A stretch of 64,000 nucleotides of DNA from SW-6-46-9 sp964452185 (GCA_964452185.1 CAYVKO010000001.1:27413-91412), one strand, 5' to 3'. Shown: positions 33,346 to 41,822, numbered from the stretch's first letter. Numbers and translations are program-made. The notes: generated by a model from the sequence alone, not told the origin.

Positions 33346-34356
33346 ATGTTTTGGCTTAAATCTCTTTTAGGTATCTCGCCGGTGCCACGCTTGGAGGTGT
33401 ATCGAGGTTTTGGTTCCAAGCACGTTTTTACAGTTATTGGGCGAGTGACTGATGATTACAAAGAAATAGACTCTCACAAACAGTCGGGTATATGGGCAAA
33501 TGCTCTACAGATCGTCCGGCGTTACTTGGTAGAGTCCAAATCGGGAGTAACAATAAAAATCACGTTTCAAGACCAAACGGTACGGACTTCAACAGATAAA
33601 GACGGGTTTTTCCATTATTCGTTTTCACCACAAGGGTTTACGTCGCCCGAAAGGTCAGAGTGGGTTGAACTTCCGGTAGAGTTACCGGCTACTGGCGAAA
33701 AGAAGAGAGCTCCGGTACTGGTGGAGGGACAAAACAATACATTTGGCGTAATTTCTGATATAGATGATACGGTCCTGGTTTCTAACACTACACACAAGAT
33801 GAGGTTCTTGTACAAGACCCTTACGCAAGATGCTCGCACTCGGTCTCCTTTTGAGGGGGTAGTGGATTTTTATCAAGCTTTGGTTCGAGGAGGTAATGGA
33901 GAAAGTAGCAACCCGATATTCTATATATCATCCAGTCACTGGAACATATATGGCTCCTTAGCCACCTTTCTTGATGTAAATAATATTCCGCGAGGACCAC
34001 TTCTCTTAAAACGGTTTAGTGGAATAATAAGTATGATAAAGCAGATAGGAGATCATGCTCACAAGCGAGGAAAGATACGGCGGGTGTTAAATACGTATCC
34101 GGATCTGAACTTTATTCTGATAGGGGATAGCGGACAGCAAGATGCGCCTATCTACAAAGATATAGCCGAAGATTATCCTGACCGTATCGAGGCAATTTAT
34201 ATCCGTGATATCTCAACTCACGAAGATACTGCAGTACATGAAGCTGTAAAATCACTTGAAACTACTGACATCATCTATGTTAATTCCAGTGAAGAAGCAG
34301 CTGAACACGCCGCCGAACATGGGTATATAGAATCTTCAGAAGTTCAAGCTTCCTAA
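33346..34356 (+). CDS. App1-like phosphatidate phosphatase (DUF2183)
   Basis: 336 residues. The catalytic domain (about 130-310) has the HAD-type signature SDIDDTV (Asp138 and Asp140), then [19 protein letters not shown] and LLLKRF, and ends in [13 protein letters not shown], as in App1/DUF2183 proteins that dephosphorylate phosphatidic acid. The N-terminal part (about 15-115) is a beta-rich domain with an Arg- and Tyr-rich start ([20 protein letters not shown]). No transmembrane segment. Its stop overlaps that of the convergent VIT1-like gene by 3 bp. Confidence 0.88.
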   Translation: MFWLKSLLGISPVPRLEVYRGFGSKHVFTVIGRVTDDYKEIDSHKQSGIWANALQIVRRYLVESKSGVTIKITFQDQTVRTSTDKDGFFHYSFSPQGFTSPERSEWVELPVELPATGEKKRAPVLVEGQNNTFGVISDIDDTVLVSNTTHKMRFLYKTLTQDARTRSPFEGVVDFYQALVRGGNGESSNPIFYISSSHWNIYGSLATFLDVNNIPRGPLLLKRFSGIISMIKQIGDHAHKRGKIRRVLNTYPDLNFILIGDSGQQDAPIYKDIAEDYPDRIEAIYIRDISTHEDTAVHEAVKSLETTDIIYVNSSEEAAEHAAEHGYIESSEVQAS

Positions 34357-34898
34357 GCTACGTTTTGCAAGGCATATCCGATCCCGAAGGCGATAATGGC
34401 TGCAGCTCCACCAATAAGGAGTGTCTCAAGAATAGCTCGAAGTACGCTTTTGTCTGCAACTCGAGCTTTGCTGTATCCAACAAGAATAAAGGCTATCGCT
34501 GTAGCTATGGCAGACAAAAGAAACGTTGTAACTGGAAGCGTAAAAAACACTGAGAGCACAAAGGGGATAAGCGGTATGAACCCCATCGTCACAAAAGCAA
34601 GGAAGGTGGCTATTGCACTTTTGAGTGGTCCTTGCTGTACTTTTTCGGGTATATTGTTTACTTCATTTTCAGATTTGGAAGATAAATAGTCAGATACGGC
34701 CATAGAGAAACCGTCTGCAAAAAGGTTGGCGAATCCCAAAATTAGTACGACACTTACTTGCAGGCTCGCACCAAGCACTCCGGAAATAACGGCAAACGTA
34801 GTGACTATTCCATCAATGCCGCCATACACAAATTCCGAAAGATATGTTTTTTGTAATGATTTCTTCATAAGAGTATGAACTGTTTCGGTAATATTCAA
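34353..34898 (-). CDS. VIT1/CCC1-family membrane transporter
   Basis: 181 residues with about five transmembrane helices. The first part has the family signature [19 protein letters not shown] followed by [23 protein letters not shown] charged loop ([18 protein letters not shown]) is followed by three more helices. Relatives in eukaryotes move Fe2+ or Mn2+; the bacterial members are less well known. The protein is short for the family, with a reduced metal-binding cytosolic loop. Confidence 0.88.
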   Translation of the reverse strand: MNITETVHTLMKKSLQKTYLSEFVYGGIDGIVTTFAVISGVLGASLQVSVVLILGFANLFADGFSMAVSDYLSSKSENEVNNIPEKVQQGPLKSAIATFLAFVTMGFIPLIPFVLSVFFTLPVTTFLLSAIATAIAFILVGYSKARVADKSVLRAILETLLIGGAAAIIAFGIGYALQNVA

Positions 34899-34994
34899 AA
34901 TAACAGTCGAAACACTTTCTGGAAAACTTAATTGCTGCTAAACTGACAAGAGGTAATTCCGTACTTTTTCTCATCAACAGAAAGGAGGTTTACA

Positions 34995-35897
34995 ATGATT
35001 GCGCCACTGCAAGAAGTCTCTCGTTTGTACGAACTATCTTGGCGACCAAGTGCTGATGAAGGCGAAAAGAAGCTTCCTCCAGCAATTGTGGTTCGGATTC
35101 CTCAATCGGTAGCACGGGATCTTTCAGGAATTTCTGCTAATGCACCGATTGTGGAGAATGCGGCAGAAGATTTTGATTTAGATCTTGATTCTTTTGAAGG
35201 AAAGATAACTCAACCGTTCGGTTTTGAACAGTCACTAAGGTGCGTTAGACAGGACAACTTTGTTGAATTTGTGGGAGAGTTGCCGGCTTCTCAGCTTGGA
35301 GATTGCTCGTGGTGTAACGGAGCTGGAAAATCTCTAGCTACAGGCGAGCATTGTAGTTATTGTGAGGGTGACGGGAAAGCACTTCAGGTGTCAACTGAAG
35401 CTGCTTACTTACTGACAGCAAACTTACACTTGCTTTTGTGGTATATCAATGCCACTAATCCTGCATCCAGATCTCCTCGTAAGCAGTTAATGCGTGTCAA
35501 GTTTGTATTTGGTCGGAATTCTTCCGGGCGACTCCAGTGTAGTGTTGGTGGCGCTTACAGCTGTAAATTAGTTACTGGACTAACTCGAGAGTTAGATTTA
35601 GGTCCAATTACTACAGCGATGCGTAATGCATATAGATTCATGTTTCAAGTTCGAAATTATGACAAACATGGATTTCAGACGGACCTTCGCTCCGAAACTG
35701 GCTGGCTTTCAATCAGTTGTCCGGGAGATAGGTGTGGACTATTTCCTCATAGTCGCTATCGAAATCGAAAGCACCCATCTTCGTACGAGTTCTTGCCTCA
35801 TAATGTGGATACCGTGCTCCAGACACTCACCTTGCTATCTGGTCTGGCTGCACTGCATGGTCAAGTGGAAGAAGAGATACTTGCATACGCAAACTGA
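34995..35897 (+). CDS. Hypothetical protein with a DnaJ-like CxxCxGxG zinc knuckle
   Basis: 300 residues; I do not recognise the family. The ATG follows an excellent Shine-Dalgarno sequence (AAAGGAGG, about 7 nt upstream), rare in this window, so expression should be high. Residues about 103-131 hold two paired cysteine motifs, CSWCNGAG and CSYCEGDG, like the zinc repeats of DnaJ. The N-terminal region may be a small alpha/beta domain (AIVVRIPQSVARDL); the C-terminal part (about 140-300) mixes helices and strands with an isolated CPGDRCGLF. No signal peptide. A terminator follows at 35931. Confidence 0.7.
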   Translation: MIAPLQEVSRLYELSWRPSADEGEKKLPPAIVVRIPQSVARDLSGISANAPIVENAAEDFDLDLDSFEGKITQPFGFEQSLRCVRQDNFVEFVGELPASQLGDCSWCNGAGKSLATGEHCSYCEGDGKALQVSTEAAYLLTANLHLLLWYINATNPASRSPRKQLMRVKFVFGRNSSGRLQCSVGGAYSCKLVTGLTRELDLGPITTAMRNAYRFMFQVRNYDKHGFQTDLRSETGWLSISCPGDRCGLFPHSRYRNRKHPSSYEFLPHNVDTVLQTLTLLSGLAALHGQVEEEILAYAN

Positions 35898-35930
35898 ACT
35901 ATTAATGCAAAAGAGAACACATAAAGAAGC

Positions 35931-35957
35931 AGGGTGTCCTTTGGGCACCCTTTTTTA
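35931..35957 (+). terminator. Terminator of the zinc-knuckle gene
   Basis: AGGGTGTCC / GGGCACCCT stem (9 bp, one T-G pair), loop TTT, then six T. Confidence 0.88.
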
Positions 35958-36050
35958 TTACAACTCGAAAAAGTGATTGATTGCTCAAGAATACGAAGTA
36001 GTTGCCTGATGATCAGACCACTTACAGAAGAGCTATTGAAAGATTAAGGA

Positions 36051-36216
36051 GGACCAGGACTCGGTCACAAATATTTCTGTTGACGCAGAAATTTCGCGAC
36101 CCCGGCTCGTGGTTTCTGCCTTGCGCTTTGCGCAAACAGAAACATCATTGTGCCTTTCGAGTCTGGAAAAAGTGCAAAACTGCACTTTCTTCCGGCAGTA
36201 CTCGCTTCGCTGCGTG
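36051..36216 (-). repeat. tRNA-3'-linked hairpin module, Gln(UUG) copy
   Basis: In tRNA-Gln orientation: a short GC-rich hairpin with the acceptor end, AGTGCA/TGCACT hairpin, CTCGAAAGG, TGTTTCTGT (36136-36144, identical to the Leu module), the hairpin TTGCGC/GCGCAA, CACGAGC (36105-36111), GGGGTCG, a 7-bp stem ATTTCTG/CAGAAAT with loop CGTCAA (36073-36092) and GTGACC, then a 13-bp copy of the tRNA T-arm (36051-36063) matching 36222-36234 at a period of 171 bp. Beyond the 13 bp the copy has decayed. No credible protein frame. Confidence 0.65.
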
Positions 36217-36288
36217 CTGCCGGACCAGGACTCGAACCTGGATTACCGCGACCAAAACGCGGCGTCCTACCAATTAGACGATCCGGCA
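36217..36288 (-). tRNA. tRNA-Gln(UUG)
   Basis: 72 nt on the minus strand. Acceptor TGCCGGA/TCCGGCA, discriminator G, anticodon stem CCGCG/CGCGG with loop TTTTGGT (anticodon TTG), T-arm CCAGG-TTCGAGT-CCTGG. CCA is not encoded. Confidence 0.95.
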
Positions 36289-36309
36289 AAGATATTTCCT
36301 CTCACAAAC

Positions 36310-36338
36310 AGGATACAGAAATTATCCTCGAATGTGAA
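36310..36338 (-). promoter_or_regulatory. Promoter of tRNA-Gln
   Basis: On the minus strand: TTCACA (36333-36338), 17-bp spacer, TATCCT (36310-36315), with the tRNA 5' end about 22 nt further on. Confidence 0.55.
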
Positions 36339-36353
36339 GTTTTTATACAGTAA

Positions 36354-36359
36354 TATAAT
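36354..36359 (+). promoter_or_regulatory. -10 box (TATAAT) of the aldolase operon
   Basis: TATAAT 15 nt before the aldolase ATG at 36375, divergent from the tRNA-Gln promoter. Confidence 0.45.
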
Positions 36360-36374
36360 GTATACTAAAAACAA

Positions 36375-37382
36375 ATGAACACACAAGAATTACGCGAAGT
36401 AGCTAAAAATTTAGTAGCACCAGACAAGGGGATCCTGGCCGCTGATGAGAGCAACTCAACAGCCGGCGATCGTTTGAGTAGTATCGGACTTGATAACACG
36501 CCGGAGAACCGACGTCGGTACCGTAATCTATTTTTAAACACGGACGGTATCGGAGAATATCTCAACGGCGTCATTCTGTTTACAGAAACTCTCAACCAAG
36601 AAAGTGATGATGGGGAATTGTTTCCTGAGATTCTAAACAAGAAAGGGGTGCTTCCGGGCGTGAAGGTTGATCTTGGCAAGCATCCGCTTCCGGGCTTTCC
36701 GGGAGAACTAGTTACGCAAGGGCTTGATGGGTTGGCCGACCGGCTCGAGAAGTACAAATCCTCAGGTGCTGCGTTTACCAAATGGCGGGCGGTATTTTCC
36801 ATCTCGGAAGACACACCGACACCGGAGATTATACATCTCAATGCGATTAATTTGGCCCGATATGCCGCTCAGTCGCAGGCGGCTGGGTATGTGCCTATAG
36901 TGGAGCCGGAAGTGTTGTATGACGGTGATCACAGTTTCGATGCAGCCAAAGAGGTTACCGCACACGTTCTTTCTGAAGTGTGTTACCAGCTCGATCGTTT
37001 TCGGGTTGATCCAAAGGCTACAGTTATCAAGTCAAGCATGGTGCTTCCAGGTAAGGACAGTGGGCAGGAAGTATCCGATAAAGAGGTAGCCGAAACAACT
37101 GCAGAGGTGCTGACCGAAAATATCCCCGAAGAAATCCCCGGCGTTGTGTTTCTTTCTGGGGGGCAGGAACCAAATGAGGCAACAAAACACTTAAATGCGA
37201 TCGCGAAACTTGAACCGTTTCCGTTTGAGGTAGCATTCTCGTACGGTCGGGCAATCCAGGAGCCGGTACTTGAGGAGTGGCAAGGCAAAGAAGAGAATGT
37301 ACCAGCAGCCCGAGAAAAGTTAATAGAGCGGTTAAAGATGAACGTGCAGGCAGATAAGGGAAAATTGGAAGACCTTGATTAA
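36375..37382 (+). CDS. Fructose-bisphosphate aldolase, class I
   Basis: 335 residues, the Schiff-base type otherwise best known from eukaryotes. It cleaves fructose 1,6-bisphosphate in glycolysis and works in reverse. Matches include LVAPDKGILAADESNSTAGDRL at the N-terminus, GAAFTKWRAVF with a substrate-binding Lys, VPIVEPEVL, TVIKSSMVLPG with the Schiff-base Lys, and VVFLSGGQ. The normal C-terminal Tyr tail is not evident. It starts a rightward run of closely spaced genes with little functional link to sugar metabolism. Confidence 0.95.
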   Translation: MNTQELREVAKNLVAPDKGILAADESNSTAGDRLSSIGLDNTPENRRRYRNLFLNTDGIGEYLNGVILFTETLNQESDDGELFPEILNKKGVLPGVKVDLGKHPLPGFPGELVTQGLDGLADRLEKYKSSGAAFTKWRAVFSISEDTPTPEIIHLNAINLARYAAQSQAAGYVPIVEPEVLYDGDHSFDAAKEVTAHVLSEVCYQLDRFRVDPKATVIKSSMVLPGKDSGQEVSDKEVAETTAEVLTENIPEEIPGVVFLSGGQEPNEATKHLNAIAKLEPFPFEVAFSYGRAIQEPVLEEWQGKEENVPAAREKLIERLKMNVQADKGKLEDLD

Positions 37383-37400
37383 TCAATACTACTTACTTTT

Positions 37401-37769
37401 ATGCCAGATAACAATACAGAAACAAAAGAAGAGGGGGAGCAAGAGCCGAAAGAAGATGAACAAGCAGAAGAAGATCCGCATGGTTACTTCACGGAGCTCG
37501 AAGAAAGAGTGGCTTCTTTCTTGCACGATATACCGGACACGGTTCACGAGGCGTTTCGTCGTCACCGCCGTACAGCTTTTGAGCGTCATCCGCTTCTTTT
37601 CTCTACTCTAGGCCTTCTGGGTGTTGTGGCTACGTGGCATGGATTTGAGGGGTTGTTGGAGCGAAGCGAATACTTTTCAGAAAACCCGGAAGTTCTACTT
37701 ATGCTGGGATTTATTGTTTTGGCCACAACCGGCCGGCTGTATCGATCGATGGATGAGGGAGTTGAATAA
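37401..37769 (+). CDS. Hypothetical two-helix membrane protein
   Basis: 122 residues; family not recognised. An acidic N-terminal third (EEGEQEPKEDEQAEED) is followed by an amphipathic segment (GYFTELEERVASFLHDIPD), a basic patch (FRRHRRTAFERH) and two hydrophobic helices (about 64-82 and 97-113). The positive-inside rule places both ends in the cytoplasm. It lies 18 bp after the aldolase gene and 12 bp before the next one. Confidence 0.65.
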   Translation: MPDNNTETKEEGEQEPKEDEQAEEDPHGYFTELEERVASFLHDIPDTVHEAFRRHRRTAFERHPLLFSTLGLLGVVATWHGFEGLLERSEYFSENPEVLLMLGFIVLATTGRLYRSMDEGVE

Positions 37770-37781
37770 ATTTATACAAAT

Positions 37782-38216
37782 ATGGAGTATGATTACCGTA
37801 AAGACAATATAATTGTTCGATTTGATATCGGTGATGAGATAGTTGAAGAGCTTACTCATATAGCAAAAGAGGAGGATATTTCCGGGGCGCACGTCTCGGG
37901 TATTGGAGCTTTGCGTGATTTCACGCTAGGTTTCTACGATATTGAAACGCAGGAGTACAAAAAAGATACGTTTGAAGATCCACACGAATTAACTAATGCT
38001 ACCGGTTTTATTACAAGGCTTGAGGAGGAGCCGCACGTACATGTACATGCGACACTGGCCGGGCCACAACATAAAATTATCGGCGGTCACTTACATGCCG
38101 GTACGGTGTCTGCTGCAGGAGAATTTATACTAACCCCGGTAGGTGATATCAATCGACAGCACATAAACGATACAGGGCTAGATATATTACATTTATCTCA
38201 AAAGGATGATGAGTGA
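37782..38216 (+). CDS. PPC/DUF296 domain protein
   Basis: 144 residues, a single PPC (DUF296) domain. Markers are the first strand IIVRFDIGDEIVEEL, GAHVSGIGALRDFTLGFYD, the paired His residues in EPHVHVHATLAG, and GGHLHAGTVSAAGEFIL. In plants this domain is linked to AT-hook DNA binding; lone bacterial copies form trimers with a metal-binding His cluster and unknown function. Its end overlaps the start of the sortase gene by 11 bp. Confidence 0.9.
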   Translation: MEYDYRKDNIIVRFDIGDEIVEELTHIAKEEDISGAHVSGIGALRDFTLGFYDIETQEYKKDTFEDPHELTNATGFITRLEEEPHVHVHATLAGPQHKIIGGHLHAGTVSAAGEFILTPVGDINRQHINDTGLDILHLSQKDDE

Positions 38217-38865
38217 TCAAGAATCAAACTCTCCGATCACATCTGGAGTAATTTTTCTCACTCTGGTTCTATTTCTTGTTATGCATGTAGGGCTTTCTTA
38301 CCTTGGATTCATCCCAAGTGAGGTTAGTGAATTTAACCAAAAAGCCAAACACAGGCTGCAAGGCTTTGAGACTATTACATACCAAAGTACCTCAACCAGA
38401 GCGTTGCCAAAAGCTCCTGTTTCAGAAACTGCTTCACAAGCACCTAGGCCAACAAAAATAACCATCGACAAGATCAATGTCGAGTCTGAGATCCAACACC
38501 CGACCCAAGTAGCTGTATCGGCTTTAGATGCAGCACTTAAGAAGGGGGTTGTGCATTATCCTGGATCAGGCCGTCCTGGAGATGACCGTCGAATGTTCCT
38601 GTTTGGACACTCTAGCCGGCTGCCAGTTGTGCAAAATCAAGCCTACAAATCGTTTAATGGTCTGGAAGAACTAGATGTAGGTGATGAAATTTCGGTAGAG
38701 AGTGGTGGTGATACATATGTGTACCAGGTATCTTCGGTGAGAGTTGTTGATAAGGACGAAGCCTTGGTTTCTTTTGCTGACTCAGAAGACGGTTTAACGC
38801 TATCAACGTGTACAACATTTGGCTCCAAAGAAAACAGAGTGGTTGTAGAAGCTAGCCGAAAATAG
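38206..38865 (+). CDS. Sortase
   Basis: 219 residues. One N-terminal transmembrane helix (about 14-34), a linker, then the sortase barrel (about 84-219). The triad is visible: His135 in MFLFGHSS, Cys202 in LTLSTCTTF and Arg211 in KENRVVV. Sortases cut a surface protein at an LPxTG-like motif and join it to the wall or to another protein. The next gene encodes a protein with a VPETG motif before a C-terminal helix and is the obvious substrate. A second ATG at 38209 would shorten it by one residue. Confidence 0.9.
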   Translation: MMSDQESNSPITSGVIFLTLVLFLVMHVGLSYLGFIPSEVSEFNQKAKHRLQGFETITYQSTSTRALPKAPVSETASQAPRPTKITIDKINVESEIQHPTQVAVSALDAALKKGVVHYPGSGRPGDDRRMFLFGHSSRLPVVQNQAYKSFNGLEELDVGDEISVESGGDTYVYQVSSVRVVDKDEALVSFADSEDGLTLSTCTTFGSKENRVVVEASRK

Positions 38866-38927
38866 TTCACATCCCGGATAATCGGCTGTGATATACTTAA
38901 TAACACTTATAAGGTAGTTCATTTTCT

Positions 38928-39602
38928 ATGAAAACCACACAACTATTCACATCCCTAATAGTAGCTATAACTTTGGTGTTTTTTGGAGCTGGTTTCTTGC
39001 AAACTGCACAGGCGCAAAACAGTTGTGATTCGCCAGAATTTCAAATTACATCCGACAAGGAAGTATTGGGACTAGTAGGAGAATCGTTTTCGTATTACAT
39101 CGTTACAGAAAATGATGTTAACTATGAGTTAGCTTCTCCACTTCCGGCAGGAATTCAATTTTCCAACGGTCAGCTATCAGGAACTCCTCAATCTGCTGGT
39201 GATCACCAAATAAATTTTGTGGCTAGCAATAGTTGTGGAAGTACAACCCAAACCATACAACTCTCCGTTGTAAGCTCTACAGGCTCTTCAACAGGCAGTG
39301 CTTCTGAAACTACTAGTAGTGACTCTGGAGCGCCGGCAGAAGGGGTTCGGCTTGACGATGTTCCAGAAACTGGAATTATTGCAGACTCAGCCTTGACAGT
39401 TAGCTTCTATCTTCTAGCCTTGTTGTTCATGGCTGGTTGGTTTGTACGGAACGTGTTTCGTCGAGAAGGTACAAAATCTGTTCAGCCTGTATCTGGCAGA
39501 ATAGAACCACAAAATAAAGCTAGAAAAAGCAAGAATCGTCAGTCACAAGCACATAAAAGAACCCGTGATCGATTTAGTGATGGCATTCGTAGAGGCAGGT
39601 AA
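38928..39602 (+). CDS. Secreted Ig-like protein with a VPETG sortase signal
   Basis: 224 residues. Signal peptide cut probably at AQA|QNS (about 29). Residues about 45-115 match a putative Ig domain of the He_PIG type (NYELASPLPAGIQFSNGQLSG followed by TPQSAGDHQINFVA). A Ser/Thr-rich spacer leads to VPETG (145-149), a hydrophobic helix (155-173) and RNVFRRE. Unlike a classical sorting signal, a further 45 basic residues follow the helix. The sortase gene is directly upstream. Confidence 0.8.
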   Translation: MKTTQLFTSLIVAITLVFFGAGFLQTAQAQNSCDSPEFQITSDKEVLGLVGESFSYYIVTENDVNYELASPLPAGIQFSNGQLSGTPQSAGDHQINFVASNSCGSTTQTIQLSVVSSTGSSTGSASETTSSDSGAPAEGVRLDDVPETGIIADSALTVSFYLLALLFMAGWFVRNVFRREGTKSVQPVSGRIEPQNKARKSKNRQSQAHKRTRDRFSDGIRRGR

Positions 39603-39634
39603 GGTTTTATCAGACTAATAACTAATCCAGAATT

Positions 39635-40114
39635 ATGTCCAAGCAAGCAATAATTGGTCTTGGTGCTGCTGTAGTTGCCGTAGTTGCTGGAGGGGTATTA
39701 CTGACGACAGGTCAACAAGCTGATCCGGATCAGGACAATACGGCAACAACCACTGAAGATAATGGTATTACTCGTACCATAACGGCGCTACACCAGTATA
39801 ATCCAGACGGAGGGCAGCACATTGTGGCAGGTACTACAACGGTGCCAACTCCATGCCATATGCTGAATACCGATACTGAAATTCGTGAATCTGATCCTGA
39901 GCAAGTAACTATCAACTTCTCTGCTGAAAAAGAAGATGAAAATGCTGTATGTGCTCAACAAGTACAAGATGCTCGCTTCAAAGTCACTTTTGAGGCTTCA
40001 GAAGGAGCTCAAATCCAAGGTGGTACATACGATGATGACGAGGTAGAACTAAACTTGCAAGAGGTAGGTTCGGACGAAAACCTAGAAGAATTTGAGGTTT
40101 ATACAAAGGGATAA
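39635..40114 (+). CDS. Hypothetical secreted or anchored protein
   Basis: 159 residues; not recognised. An N-terminal hydrophobic helix (about 5-25) followed by an acidic Thr-rich linker and a beta-rich domain (about 47-159) with two cysteines (TPCHML and NAVCAQQ) that may form a disulfide. The C-terminal half is strongly acidic (YDDDEVELNLQEVGSDENLEEFEV). No Shine-Dalgarno before the ATG. Confidence 0.6.
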   Translation: MSKQAIIGLGAAVVAVVAGGVLLTTGQQADPDQDNTATTTEDNGITRTITALHQYNPDGGQHIVAGTTTVPTPCHMLNTDTEIRESDPEQVTINFSAEKEDENAVCAQQVQDARFKVTFEASEGAQIQGGTYDDDEVELNLQEVGSDENLEEFEVYTKG

Positions 40115-40133
40115 TCAGAATTAAGTAATAATT

Positions 40134-40415
40134 ATGGAAACGGCTGCTGCTCAAATGAATGTTTTCTTTATGGTTACGACGGCTGTAGTTGCTGTTGTGG
40201 GTATATTGGCTGTCGTGATGATGATTTATATCATAAAGTTTGTTCGAGATGCCCGTGTTATTATGCGATCCATTCGGGATGAGGCCGCGGAGATAGTAGA
40301 TGACATTGACGAATTTCGTCACGAAATAAAAGATAGAGCAGGAAAGGTAAGCGGTATCCTTGGAGCTATAACTACAGCCCGATTTATACGTCGAGTATTT
40401 AAGGACAGAGACTAA
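40134..40415 (+). CDS. Small membrane protein with a C-terminal amphipathic helix
   Basis: 93 residues. One long transmembrane helix (about 10-33) then a charged, probably coiled helix (FVRDARVIMRSIRDEAAEIVDDIDEFRHEIKDR, about 36-70). This resembles DUF948-like and YtxH-like envelope stress proteins, but the match is only in layout. It is placed just before a second protein of the same general type. Confidence 0.6.
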   Translation: METAAAQMNVFFMVTTAVVAVVGILAVVMMIYIIKFVRDARVIMRSIRDEAAEIVDDIDEFRHEIKDRAGKVSGILGAITTARFIRRVFKDRD

Positions 40416-40448
40416 AAAGTTTTATTAAAAAGTAATAAATCACCAATT

Positions 40449-41027
40449 ATGTCAGATAACAAAAACGATTCTCAAAAAGGACTGGCAGTTGCCGGGCTCG
40501 TTGCAGCAGCTGCTGCAGGAGCTATTTATTTCTATGGAAAAGGTGGTGATAAAAAACGCAAGCGCTTGCGTGGGTGGATGCTAAAGGCGAAAGGAGAGGT
40601 TATGGACAAAATGGCTGAAACCGAAAATCTTACAAAAGAAAAGTATCATCAGATAGTTGATGATGCTATAGAGAAGTATCAAGATACAAAACGTGCTAGT
40701 GATTCAGAGATTAAGCAAATGCGTTCTTCTCTGAAAGAAAATTGGAAAGATATCAAGGAACAGGTAAAAGAACATGCAGAGAACGCTAAGGAAAAAGCTA
40801 AAGATAAGGCGCAAAAAAGTTCGGACACCGTAAAGTCAGTTATTGCTGGAGCAATTATAGGTGCAGCGCGTGAGATAGCTAATGAGAAAATAGATGATAA
40901 GGAAAGAAGCACAAAAGAAAGCGTTAAAGAGGTGGCTAAGTCTGCCGGGAAAGGAGCTTTGGCTGGTGCTGCTAAAGAAGCTGCAGAAAAGGAGATAGAG
41001 GAAGATTCAGAAGACGAGGAAGAGTAA
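40449..41027 (+). CDS. YtxH-like, Lys/Glu-rich helical membrane protein
   Basis: 192 residues. A short hydrophobic N-terminal helix (about 11-29, VAGLVAAAAAGAIYFYGKGG) matches the start of YtxH-type proteins. The rest is a long Lys/Glu/Ala-rich helix with late-embryogenesis-like repeats (ENAKEKAKDKAQK) and two Ala/Gly patches (VIAGAIIGAAREI, GKGALAGAAKEA) that may dip into the membrane. Role unknown; relatives are linked to stress. Confidence 0.65.
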   Translation: MSDNKNDSQKGLAVAGLVAAAAAGAIYFYGKGGDKKRKRLRGWMLKAKGEVMDKMAETENLTKEKYHQIVDDAIEKYQDTKRASDSEIKQMRSSLKENWKDIKEQVKEHAENAKEKAKDKAQKSSDTVKSVIAGAIIGAAREIANEKIDDKERSTKESVKEVAKSAGKGALAGAAKEAAEKEIEEDSEDEEE

Positions 41028-41040
41028 GCTCAAAGCTTTT

Positions 41041-41430
41041 GTGCAAAAAGTACAAATTTCTACTAAAGAGTCAGCTCAAGTTGTAGATATAACAAGTCAG
41101 GTGCAGCAGGTCCTGCCTGATCAGGGTTCAGGTGTGTGCCACTTATTTCTTACACACACCTCGGCAGCTCTTTCTACTGCCGATCTTGATCCCGGAACAG
41201 ACCAAGATATGCTGGATGCTTGGTATGAAATGATTCCGGATTTAGAATACCGCCATCCGCACGATCCTGATCATGTTCCGGATCATATCCTTTCTACATT
41301 AATCGGCCCTAGTGAGTCAGTTCCGCTTGAGAATGGAGAGTTAATTTTAGGGCGATGGCAACGAATTGTCTTGTGTGAATTTAATGGCCCGCGTGATCGC
41401 AGTATTGTGGTAAACCACACCGCTACTTAA
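41041..41430 (+). CDS. YjbQ/UPF0047 family protein
   Basis: 129 residues from a GTG start 13 bp after the previous stop. Family signatures are clear: VCHLFLTHTSAALSTAD near the middle, HPHDPDHVPDHILSTLIGPSESVPLENGEL, and LGRWQRIVLCEFNGPRDRSIVV at the end. Members are sometimes named secondary thiamine-phosphate synthase because overexpression can rescue thiE mutants, but the true function is not settled. The His residues form a metal-like site. Confidence 0.92.
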   Translation: MQKVQISTKESAQVVDITSQVQQVLPDQGSGVCHLFLTHTSAALSTADLDPGTDQDMLDAWYEMIPDLEYRHPHDPDHVPDHILSTLIGPSESVPLENGELILGRWQRIVLCEFNGPRDRSIVVNHTAT

Positions 41431-41549
41431 TTAAATAGAACTTATAATCCACCTGAATTAAAGTGGATGTTACAATAAGAATATACGAATAGATGCAAGT
41501 TATTCTTTTTGGAGTATTTCTGTAATTTAGGGGTTAATCATAATATTTT

Positions 41550-41822
41550 ATGGCTGATATAAGTGAAAAATGTGAAGAGCTACTCGAAGAATATCAAGCG
41601 CTTCGCCGACGGCTTGAGGAAATAGAGTTCACCAATCCGGATGTTGATGATGAGCCGGAAGGAGAGATAACGCAAGAGGATCAGGATCGGTTGGCTGAAC
41701 TTGAACAGATACTTGACGAGGAATGTGATATTGAACTACCGAATGATGAAGATTCTGATGTAGATATTCCAGAGTATGCGGAAGAATCCCCTAGTGAGCC
41801 GATGGATTTTGATAAAGAATAA
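41550..41822 (+). CDS. Small acidic hypothetical protein
   Basis: 90 residues, very acidic (about one third Asp/Glu). An N-terminal helix (KCEELLEEYQALRRRLEEIEF) likely forms a coiled coil and a second short helix (QDRLAELEQILDEECDIE) follows; the C-terminus is disordered. No family recognised. The frame is well kept and has no overlap with other genes, so it is probably real. Confidence 0.55.
   Translation: MADISEKCEELLEEYQALRRRLEEIEFTNPDVDDEPEGEITQEDQDRLAELEQILDEECDIELPNDEDSDVDIPEYAEESPSEPMDFDKE

Noticed and set aside
36002..36378. Several overlapping frames of 67-91 codons around tRNA-Gln
   Set aside because: All cross the tRNA gene and the hairpin module; the hairpins keep several frames open by chance.
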